A stretch of 64,000 nucleotides of DNA from Romboutsia lituseburensis (GTDB lineage: Bacteria > Bacillota > Clostridia > Peptostreptococcales > Peptostreptococcaceae), in the NCBI RefSeq assembly GCF_024723825.1, contig NZ_JANQBQ010000001.1, positions 3,162,001-3,226,000 of the forward strand. The letters are read 5' to 3'. A program made the position numbers and the translations under genes. Positions 57,283 to 64,000 of this stretch are shown here, in pieces. The stretch's first letter is position 1. Every line of letters begins with the position of its first letter. Under the pieces are notes generated by a model. The model was given only the letters and a program-made list of their open reading frames with translations, was not told the DNA's origin and did no database searches.

Positions 57283-57328
57283 AATGTATAAAAAATATGT
57301 AGGTATATTAACACCTGATGTTGAATTA

Positions 57329-57362
57329 TATAAGCTGATGTAAGTATTTACATCAGCTTATA
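57329..57362 (+). other. 15-base perfect hairpin between GH85 and GH31 genes
   Basis: TATAAGCTGATGTAA (57329-57343) pairs perfectly with TTACATCAGCTTATA (57348-57362) around GTAT. No good T-run follows, so it may be a weak terminator or mRNA-processing site. Confidence 0.6.
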
Positions 57363-57389
57363 ATATTTTAGTAAAGAGAGGTTAAGTTT

Positions 57390-59714
57390 ATGTTTGGTAA
57401 AATAAAAAACTTTGAAGTTGATAAAAACATTATAAAAATTGAATATGAGAAATTAGAAACAAAAATAACTATAATAAATCCATCTACAGTAAATTTCTTT
57501 GTCCCTAATTTTAGAAAAGAGCAGAAATCGAAGGCTATTGAAAATTTAATAGTAGAACATTGTAATATAAATATATTAAAACAAGATAGCTATATAGAAA
57601 TATCAACAGATATTTTAGTTATAAAAATTTATGATGAATTTAAAGTCGATATATATAATAAAGAAGGAAAATTGATTTGTGAAGATTACAGAGGCAAGAG
57701 AGAACCATTTATAAAAAATTGTGCAGGTAGGCTAGATATAGCAACTCAAGAAGGTCATAAGCCAACTGAACATATGGATTATACAGTATTTATTCCTAAG
57801 AATTTAGAAAACAATACGTATTTTTATGGATTTGGAGAAAAGACAGGCCATTTAAATAAAAATGGATGTCATTATATAAATTGGAATACAGATGACCCAA
57901 GTCCACATGGAGAAACATATGAAAAACTGTATAAATCAATACCATTTTTTATATCGATGAAAGATGAAGAAGCATTTGGAATATTTTTTGATAATACATT
58001 TGAAACCCATTTTGATTTAGGTAAAGAAAATTCTAAATATTATTACTTTGCATCTGTAGATGGAAATATAGACTATTACTTTATTTATGGGCCAGATATA
58101 ACTGAAGTTGTCAAAGGATATACAAATTTAACAGGAACAACACCACTTCCTCAGTTATGGACACTAGGATACCAGCAATGTAGATGGGCATATTGTCCAG
58201 AGCACAATGTAATGGATATAGCTAAAAAATTTAGAGAAAAAGATATACCATGTGACGCTATATACTTAGATATAGAGTATATGGATGATTTTAGAGTATT
58301 TACATGGGATAATAAAAAATTTCCTAACCCTAAAAAAATGATAAAAAACCTTAAGGATGACGGCTTTAGATTAGTGACTATTATAGATCCAGGTGTAAAA
58401 GTAGACAAAGGATATAAAATTTATGATGAGGGCTTAAAAAATGGATATTTTGCAACTGATAAAAATTCAATAGTATATACTAATTGGGTTTGGCCTGGAA
58501 ATTCGGTATTTCCAGACTTTATGAATAGTGATGTCAGACGCTGGTGGTCAAATAACCAAAGGATAATGCTAGACTATGGCGTATCAGGAATATGGAATGA
58601 TATGAATGAGCCAGCGAGCTTTAATGGACCTTTACCAGATGATATAAAATTTAATGAAGATGGTAATATTGTAGAACACAAAGAAGTACATAATGTATAT
58701 GGTCATATGATGGATAAAGCAACGTATGAAGGAATAAAAGAGTCTATAAATAAAAGGCCATTTGTTGTAACCAGAGCAGCATATTCAGGAACTCAAAAAT
58801 ACTCAACTGTATGGACAGGAGACAATCAAAGTACATGGGAACATTTAAGAATGAGTATACCAATGCTTATGAATTTAGGATTAAGTGGATTTGCTTTTTG
58901 TGGAACTGATGTTGGAGGATTTGGATATGATTGTACATCTGAACTTTTAAGTAGATGGGTACAAGTAGGCGCATTTACACCTTTGTTTAGAAATCATACA
59001 ACAATATACTCAAGAGATCAAGAACCATGGGCATTTGATAAATTAAAAGAAGATATAAATAGAAAATATATAAAATTAAGATATAAATTAATTCCGTATT
59101 TATATGATACTTTCTATAAAGGAGAAAGAGATGGACTTCCAGTAATAAGACCTTTAGTTTTACATTATCAACAAGATGACAAAACATATGAGATAAATGA
59201 TCAATTTTTATTTGGAGAAAATATAATGGTTGCTCCTGTACTTGAACAAGGTAAAAAAGCAAGAATGATATATTTACCTAAAGGAGAGAATTGGATAGAT
59301 TATTGGACAAAAGAAAGTTTTGAAGGTGGTCAATATATAATAAAAGAAGCTCCATTAGAAATATGTCCTATCTATATAAAAGAAGGAAGTATAATACCTA
59401 ATTTTCCAGAATTAAGTTATATAGGAGAAAAAGAGATAAAAACATTGATATTAGATATATACACAGTTAAAGATGGTGAATTTGAATATAATCACTATCA
59501 AGATGATGGTGAATCTTTTGAATATAAAGATGGAAAATATAATTTATATAGTATTAAAGTTAATAACTCTCATAAATTAAATATTACCATTGATTTAATT
59601 AAAAATGGATACGATAAAATATATGATGAAGTTCAAATAAACTTAAACGGAACAAATAAGCTTTTAAGAAAATTTGAAAATAATAAGGTAGTTATAGATA
59701 TAGATAAAAATTAA
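57390..59714 (+). CDS. GH31 alpha-glycosidase
   Basis: A cytoplasmic retaining alpha-glycosidase of 774 residues, ATG 57390 behind AGAGAGG. The nucleophile is D404 in GIWNDMNEPASF and the acid/base D478 in WTGDNQSTW. The N-terminal beta-sandwich has YFYGFGEKTGHLNKNG and the C-terminal sheets are complete. These are the motifs of alpha-glucosidases such as glucosidase II. Within the N-glycan locus it may remove the terminal glucose of glucosylated high-mannose glycans, or serve starch-type substrates; the first is inference. It is the last plus-strand gene of the island. Confidence 0.94.
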   Translation: MFGKIKNFEVDKNIIKIEYEKLETKITIINPSTVNFFVPNFRKEQKSKAIENLIVEHCNINILKQDSYIEISTDILVIKIYDEFKVDIYNKEGKLICEDYRGKREPFIKNCAGRLDIATQEGHKPTEHMDYTVFIPKNLENNTYFYGFGEKTGHLNKNGCHYINWNTDDPSPHGETYEKLYKSIPFFISMKDEEAFGIFFDNTFETHFDLGKENSKYYYFASVDGNIDYYFIYGPDITEVVKGYTNLTGTTPLPQLWTLGYQQCRWAYCPEHNVMDIAKKFREKDIPCDAIYLDIEYMDDFRVFTWDNKKFPNPKKMIKNLKDDGFRLVTIIDPGVKVDKGYKIYDEGLKNGYFATDKNSIVYTNWVWPGNSVFPDFMNSDVRRWWSNNQRIMLDYGVSGIWNDMNEPASFNGPLPDDIKFNEDGNIVEHKEVHNVYGHMMDKATYEGIKESINKRPFVVTRAAYSGTQKYSTVWTGDNQSTWEHLRMSIPMLMNLGLSGFAFCGTDVGGFGYDCTSELLSRWVQVGAFTPLFRNHTTIYSRDQEPWAFDKLKEDINRKYIKLRYKLIPYLYDTFYKGERDGLPVIRPLVLHYQQDDKTYEINDQFLFGENIMVAPVLEQGKKARMIYLPKGENWIDYWTKESFEGGQYIIKEAPLEICPIYIKEGSIIPNFPELSYIGEKEIKTLILDIYTVKDGEFEYNHYQDDGESFEYKDGKYNLYSIKVNNSHKLNITIDLIKNGYDKIYDEVQINLNGTNKLLRKFENNKVVIDIDKN

Positions 59715-59733
59715 AAAATATTTATATAAATAT

Positions 59734-59762
59734 AAAAAAGAGTGATTAAATCACTCTTTTTT
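59734..59762. terminator. Bidirectional terminator at the right end of the island
   Basis: AAAAAAGAGTGA (59734-59745) pairs perfectly with TCACTCTTTTTT (59751-59762). It can terminate GH31 on the plus strand and the BFD-like gene on the minus strand. Confidence 0.92.
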
Positions 59763-59763
59763 A

Positions 59764-60084
59764 TTATCTTTTTAATTCTATTATATTTTCAACAAGGGCC
59801 TTACATCTACCACATCCAGATCCAGCTCCTGTTAATTCAGCAACTTTATCAGTTGTATCTGCACCATTTTTTACTGCGTTAACAACATCTTCAAGAGAAG
59901 TTCCCTTACATCCACAAACAGATGCTAATATTTTCTCAATTTCACCAGAACATCTACCACACCCAGTAGCAGCACCAGTCATTTCCTTTATTTCATCTAA
60001 AGTACGAGCGCCATTTATCATTGCCTTTCTTATATCTATGTAACTAACTTGTTTGCAATGACATATTATCTTATCTCCAGCCAT
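59764..60084 (-). CDS. Tandem BFD-like [2Fe-2S]-binding protein
   Basis: A 106-residue protein made of two BFD-type (bacterioferritin-associated ferredoxin, Fer2_BFD) domains. I place the start at ATG 60082-60084 (MAGDKIICHC), with AAAAGGAGA upstream; a longer frame from 60156 lacks a ribosome binding site. Each half has the four-cysteine pattern CxC ... CxxC: CHC with CGRC (about residues 8-45) and CGC with CGRC (about 57-95). Each domain is expected to bind one [2Fe-2S] cluster. BFD domains release iron from ferritins or serve as modules of redox enzymes; a free tandem form has no defined role that I know. It is monocistronic. Confidence 0.85.
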   Translation of the reverse strand: MAGDKIICHCKQVSYIDIRKAMINGARTLDEIKEMTGAATGCGRCSGEIEKILASVCGCKGTSLEDVVNAVKNGADTTDKVAELTGAGSGCGRCKALVENIIELKR

Positions 60085-60295
60085 ATTAAATCTCCTTTTT
60101 AAATTGTAATTTATTTTATTATAATATAATACCCAATTTAATAGAATTAAAAACAACTAAATAAAACAATATAATAATAAAGTAGTTATATAAGTATTGC
60201 AAAATAGATTAAAGAATGGTATTAAAGATAATAATAATTATGATATAATAAAATTTACGAAAAGAATACGAAAACATAAGGATGGTGCTTTATAA

Positions 60296-61234
60296 ATGAA
60301 ATGGGCAGAAATAACAATTAAAACTACAACTGAAGCAGTTGAAGCTATAACTAATATATTATATGAACAAAATGTAGGGGGAGTATCTATAGAAGACCCT
60401 AAAGACTTTAAATTCCAAAAGAAACATGAATATGACTGGGATTTTGTAGAAGAAGAAATATTCAATAGCGGATATGACGGAGTTATAATAAAAACTTACA
60501 TAACAGAAGAAAGAGATGTATCTGATGATATTAAAATAATAAAAGAAAAAATAGATGGATTAAAAGAGTTCGGAATAGACATAGGTGATGCTATTGTAGA
60601 ATTATCACAAGTTGATGAAGAAGATTGGGCAAATGAATGGAAAAATTATTACAAGCCAACAAAGATAGGGCAAAAAGTAGTTGTTAAACCAACTTGGGAA
60701 GAATATGATCTTCAAGATGGTGATTTAATAATAGAGCTTGATCCAGGAATGGCATTTGGTACAGGTACTCATGAAACAACAAGTATGTGTATACAACAAT
60801 TAGAAAAATATGTAAAAAAAGATTCTAAAGTGTTTGATATAGGATGCGGAAGTGGAATACTTGCAATAGCTGCTGCAAAGCTTGGAGCGAAAGAGGTTTT
60901 AGCAGTTGATTTAGATGAAGTTGCTGTAAAAGTATCTAAAGAAAATATAGAATTAAATAATGTAGAAGAGACAGTAGTTGCTAAGCATGGTAATTTAATG
61001 GAAGTAGTTAAGGATAAAGCTGATATAGTAGTTGCAAATATAATAGCTGATATAATAAAAATATTAGCTAAAGATATAAAGAACTTTATGAAAGAAGATG
61101 CAGTATTTATATCTTCAGGAATAATACATGCAAAAGTTGAAGAAGTAAAAGAAGCTTTAATAGAAAATGGATTAGAAATAATAGAAGTACAAACTTTAGG
61201 TGAGTGGAACGCTATAGTATCAAAGATTAAGTAG
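60296..61234 (+). CDS. prmA: Ribosomal protein L11 methyltransferase
   Basis: PrmA trimethylates L11 with S-adenosylmethionine. The 312-residue protein starts at ATG 60296 behind an AAGGATGG site. It has the N-terminal substrate-recognition domain, then ELDPGMAFGTGTHETT, the SAM motif VFDIGCGSGILAIAAAKLGA and VANIIADII. It normally follows dnaJ in Firmicutes, so it marks the right boundary of the inserted island. rsmE starts nine bases later. Confidence 0.96.
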   Translation: MKWAEITIKTTTEAVEAITNILYEQNVGGVSIEDPKDFKFQKKHEYDWDFVEEEIFNSGYDGVIIKTYITEERDVSDDIKIIKEKIDGLKEFGIDIGDAIVELSQVDEEDWANEWKNYYKPTKIGQKVVVKPTWEEYDLQDGDLIIELDPGMAFGTGTHETTSMCIQQLEKYVKKDSKVFDIGCGSGILAIAAAKLGAKEVLAVDLDEVAVKVSKENIELNNVEETVVAKHGNLMEVVKDKADIVVANIIADIIKILAKDIKNFMKEDAVFISSGIIHAKVEEVKEALIENGLEIIEVQTLGEWNAIVSKIK

Positions 61235-61243
61235 GTGACATAA

Positions 61244-61996
61244 ATGGATAGATTTTTTGTAGAAAAGAAAAATATAAATCTAGAAAGTAATACTTGTATC
61301 ATTGAGGGTGAAGATGTAAAGCATATATCTAAAGTTCTAAGATGTAAGAATGGTGAAAAATTAGAAATATGCGATAATGATAACAATGAATACATATGTG
61401 AAATTACTGATATAGATAAATCAATAGTTGAGCTAAATATATTACAAAAAGTTGATATAAAAAGAGAATCAGACTTAAAAATAAAATTGTATCAAGGATT
61501 ACCAAAGGGCCCTAAAATGGAAATGATCCTTCAAAAGCTTACTGAAGTTGGTGTTGATGAAATAGTATTAGTTCAAACGAAGAGAAGTGTAGCTAAGGTT
61601 GACGATAAAAAAGAAGATAAAAAAATTGAGCGTTGGGAACGAATAATCTATGAAGCAGCTAAGCAAAGTAAAAGAGGTAAAATTCCTAGATTAAGAGGCA
61701 TTTTAAGTTTTAAGGAAGCTTTATTAGAAATGAAAGAAAATGATTTTAATATAGCCCCATATGAAAATGAAAGAACAAAATCGATTAAGCAAGCGATAAA
61801 AGGTGTAGATATAAATAACATAGGTGTTTTTGTTGGACCAGAAGGTGGATTTGACGAAAGTGAGATAGAAGCAATAGAGGAGATTGGCGGTCAATCAGTA
61901 TCTTTAGGACCTAGAATATTAAGAACCGAGACAGCATCAGTTGTCGCTTCATCTATAGTACTATATGAATTAAGCGACTTAGGAGGAAATGAATAA
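61244..61996 (+). CDS. rsmE: 16S rRNA (uracil(1498)-N(3))-methyltransferase
   Basis: RsmE methylates U1498 of 16S rRNA and has the SPOUT trefoil-knot fold. The 250-residue protein starts at ATG 61244 behind TAGGTGA. It has an N-terminal PUA-like domain, the segment YQGLPKGPKMEMILQKLTEVG, and knot motifs VGPEGGFDESE and SLGPRILRTETA. Its stop is directly followed by the mtaB start. Confidence 0.96.
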   Translation: MDRFFVEKKNINLESNTCIIEGEDVKHISKVLRCKNGEKLEICDNDNNEYICEITDIDKSIVELNILQKVDIKRESDLKIKLYQGLPKGPKMEMILQKLTEVGVDEIVLVQTKRSVAKVDDKKEDKKIERWERIIYEAAKQSKRGKIPRLRGILSFKEALLEMKENDFNIAPYENERTKSIKQAIKGVDINNIGVFVGPEGGFDESEIEAIEEIGGQSVSLGPRILRTETASVVASSIVLYELSDLGGNE

Positions 61997-63298
61997 ATGA
62001 AAAAAGTAGCTTTTTACACATTAGGTTGTAAAGTAAATCAATATGAGACAGAAGCTATGCTTGAGATGTTTGAAAAAGACGGATATGCTCAAGTTGATAG
62101 TGAAGAATTTGCAGATGTATATGTAATAAATACATGTACTGTAACACACATGAGTGATAGAAAATCACGTCAATATATAAGAAGAATGAAAAAGAAAAAT
62201 CCAGATGCAATAATTGCAGTTGTAGGATGTTATTCTCAAGTTTCTCCAGAAGAAATACTTGAAATAGAAGAAGTAAACTTAGTAATGGGTACTAATGAAA
62301 GAAGACAAATAGTAGAAGAAATTAAAAAAATTGACTCAAGCCAAAAAGCTAGTACAGTTGATGACATAATGAAAGTTAGAGCATTTGAAGAAATTGAAAT
62401 AAGTCAATCTAACGGAAGAACTAGAGCATTCATGAAAATACAAGATGGATGTGATAGATTCTGTTCTTACTGCATAATACCTTATGCAAGAGGTGGAAAA
62501 GTAAGAAGTAGAAATAAAGAAAGTATACTAGAAGAAGTTCAAAAATTAGCTTCAAATGGGTACAAAGAAATAGTTTTAACTGGTATACATGTCGCATCTT
62601 ATGGAAAAGACTTAAAAGATGAACAAATGACATTATTAAGTGTTATAAAAGAAATAAATGAAGTTGAAGAAATAGAAAGAATAAGATTAAGTTCAGTAGA
62701 ACCTGTTTTATTTACTGATGAGTTTGTAAATGAAGTATCAAAAATGCCAAAAGTTTGTCCTCATTACCATTTATCACTTCAAAGTGGATGTGATGAAACT
62801 TTAAAAAGAATGAATAGAAGATATACTACAAAAGAATATAAGGAAATAGTAGACCGCTTAAGAGAAAATATACCTAATGTAGCAATAACTACTGATGTAA
62901 TAGTAGGTTTTCCTGGGGAAACTAATGATGAATTCAATAAAACTTATGAATTCTTAAGGGACATCGAACTTTCTCAAATGCATATATTTAAATATTCGCC
63001 AAGAAAAGGTACTCCAGCTGCTACAATGGATAATCAAATAGATCCACAAATGAAGCAGTTTAGAAGTGATAAACTTTTAAATTTAAATAAAGAGAATTTT
63101 AATAAATTTGCAAGTAAATTTGTTGGACAAGAAGTAGATGTACTATTTGAACAAAGTGTAGAACAAAATAGATATGAAGGTCTAACTTCTAATTATATAA
63201 GAGTAGTAGTAGAAACAGATAGAGATATTCAAGGTCAAATACTAAAAACAAAAATTTTACATGTTAAAAATGAATATGTAGAAGGTGTTTTAGTATAG
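61997..63298 (+). CDS. mtaB: tRNA (N(6)-L-threonylcarbamoyladenosine(37)-C(2))-methylthiotransferase
   Basis: MtaB is a radical SAM enzyme that adds a methylthio group to t6A37 in tRNA-Lys. The 433-residue protein starts at ATG 61997 behind AGGAGG, immediately after rsmE. It has the N-terminal UPF0004 domain with YTLGCKVNQYETEAM, a radical SAM motif CxxxCxxC in GCDRFCSYCIIPYARGG, and a C-terminal TRAM domain. The opening GCKVNQYE distinguishes MtaB from MiaB and RimO. Length is normal. Confidence 0.96.
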   Translation: MKKVAFYTLGCKVNQYETEAMLEMFEKDGYAQVDSEEFADVYVINTCTVTHMSDRKSRQYIRRMKKKNPDAIIAVVGCYSQVSPEEILEIEEVNLVMGTNERRQIVEEIKKIDSSQKASTVDDIMKVRAFEEIEISQSNGRTRAFMKIQDGCDRFCSYCIIPYARGGKVRSRNKESILEEVQKLASNGYKEIVLTGIHVASYGKDLKDEQMTLLSVIKEINEVEEIERIRLSSVEPVLFTDEFVNEVSKMPKVCPHYHLSLQSGCDETLKRMNRRYTTKEYKEIVDRLRENIPNVAITTDVIVGFPGETNDEFNKTYEFLRDIELSQMHIFKYSPRKGTPAATMDNQIDPQMKQFRSDKLLNLNKENFNKFASKFVGQEVDVLFEQSVEQNRYEGLTSNYIRVVVETDRDIQGQILKTKILHVKNEYVEGVLV

Positions 63299-63342
63299 GA
63301 CATAGAAATAGAACTTTTGTATAAATAAAAGGAGGTGTAGAC

Positions 63343-63693
63343 ATGAGTTGTATATTTTGTAAAATAGTAAATGGAGAAATTCCATGTAGTAAAGTTTATG
63401 AAGATGATAAAGTTTTAGCTTTTAATGATATAAATCCGGTAGCTCCATATCATATATTAGTTATACCTAAAGCTCATTATGAAAGTATAATAGATATACC
63501 AGAAAAAGATATGGAAATAGTAGCACATATTCATAACGTTATTAATAAAATAGCAAGTGATAAAGGATTTGATAAAGCTGGCTTTAGAATAATAAATAAT
63601 TGTGGTGAAGATGGAGGCCAAGAAGTTAAACATATTCATTATCATATTTTAGCTGGAAAGAAGCTACCATTATATGAAGCACAAGCTAAATAA
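63343..63693 (+). CDS. HIT family nucleotide hydrolase (HinT-like)
   Basis: A 116-residue histidine-triad protein that hydrolyses nucleoside phosphoramidates. ATG 63343 follows AAAGGAGGTG. It begins CIFCKIVNGEIP, the usual HinT start, and has the triad HIHYHIL near residue 100. Length is normal. The mtaB-hit-rpsU order is conserved in clostridia. Confidence 0.95.
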   Translation: MSCIFCKIVNGEIPCSKVYEDDKVLAFNDINPVAPYHILVIPKAHYESIIDIPEKDMEIVAHIHNVINKIASDKGFDKAGFRIINNCGEDGGQEVKHIHYHILAGKKLPLYEAQAK

Positions 63694-63733
63694 CTAAAAA
63701 AACAAAAAATAACTTTGTTATTAAACAAAATAC

Positions 63734-63762
63734 TTGAAAAAAATTTAAGATTAGTTTATAAT
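63734..63762 (+). promoter_or_regulatory. Sigma-A promoter of rpsU
   Basis: TTGAAA at 63734-63739 and TATAAT at 63757-63762 are exactly 17 bases apart. The leader of about 85 bases before rpsU is richer in G+C than its surroundings and may hold a regulatory fold. Confidence 0.75.
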
Positions 63763-63854
63763 AAACAAAGTGTGAGGTTGTAATGCATTTATGCAGATAT
63801 AATCGTAGTTACAGTCCCAGCATAATTCGCGCTATCGGAGGGAGGGAAAATGAA

Positions 63855-64000
63855 ATGTCAGAAGTAAGAGTTAGAGAAAATGAAACATTAGACAGCGCTT
63901 TAAGAAGATTCAAGCGTTCATGTGCAATGTCTGGCATCATGTCTGAAGTTAGAAAAAGAGAGCACTATGATAAGCCTAGCGTTAGACGTAAAAAGAAGGC
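63855..64000 (+). CDS. rpsU: 30S ribosomal protein S21, 3' end outside window
   Basis: S21 joins the platform of the small subunit. I translated it from ATG 63855 behind [29 protein letters not shown], then a basic segment ending RREKKKA-like (VRRKKKA) at the edge. Forty-eight codons are visible, most of the usual 58 or so. The frame is open to the right border. It has its own promoter at 63734. Confidence 0.96.
   Translation, partial: MSEVRVRENETLDSALRRFKRSCAMSGIMSEVRKREHYDKPSVRRKKK

Noticed and set aside
60769-61395. A 208-codon open frame on the minus strand across prmA and rsmE
   Set aside because: It is antisense to two well-conserved genes, spans their junction and has shadow composition without motifs.
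1-64000. CRISPR arrays, prophage, insertion sequences and restriction systems
   Set aside because: No regular direct repeats with spacers, transposase, integrase or phage structural genes are seen on either strand.

Overview
The window is AT-rich DNA with heavy use of ATA isoleucine codons, mostly plus-strand genes, GGAGG-type ribosome binding sites and several TTG or GTG starts. It carries sporulation genes (gpr, spoIIP) and the conserved Firmicutes order comEC-holA-rpsT-gpr-spoIIP-lepA-hemW-hrcA-grpE-dnaK-dnaJ ... prmA-rsmE-mtaB-hit-rpsU. Together these point to an anaerobic, spore-forming clostridium, most likely Peptostreptococcaceae (Paraclostridium, Paeniclostridium or Romboutsia type). 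The family call is inference from gene order and base composition.

Left part (1-15 kb): a truncated D,D-carboxypeptidase, a ComEA-like DNA-binding protein, and the selenocysteine genes selD-selA-selB. selD is itself a selenoprotein: an in-frame TGA at 1604-1606 lies inside the SGGUAAK catalytic loop and is followed by a SECIS-like hairpin. The tRNA-Sec gene selC (anticodon UCA) lies about 8 kb downstream at 14134-14230, so all four components are in the window. Between them are two long paralogous orphan sensor kinases, ung, a rhodanese and a secreted 3D-domain cell wall protein.

Middle (15-35 kb): tcdA, a metallo-beta-lactamase lipoprotein that seems to start with ATA instead of ATG, two acyltransferase-fold proteins, a ComEC channel without its metallo-beta-lactamase domain, holA, rpsT, gpr, spoIIP, lepA, an amino acid permease, hemW and the HrcA/CIRCE-controlled heat shock operon hrcA-grpE-dnaK followed by dnaJ. 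Two unrecognised genes follow dnaJ.

Island (35.6-59.7 kb): fourteen co-directional genes between dnaJ and prmA form what looks like a dedicated high-mannose N-glycan utilisation locus. A secreted GH85 endo-beta-N-acetylglucosaminidase would release glycans. A YesM/YesN-type two-component system and a LplB/YtcP/LipO-type ABC importer (no ATPase gene) would sense and import them. Two GH38 alpha-mannosidases, a GH125 alpha-1,6-mannosidase, a GH1 and a GH31 enzyme would trim them in the cytoplasm, and two ROK kinases would phosphorylate the sugars. cre-like sites precede the first GH38 gene and the transporter.

Right end (59.7-64 kb): a tandem BFD-type [2Fe-2S] protein on the minus strand, then prmA, rsmE, mtaB, a HIT protein and the start of rpsU.
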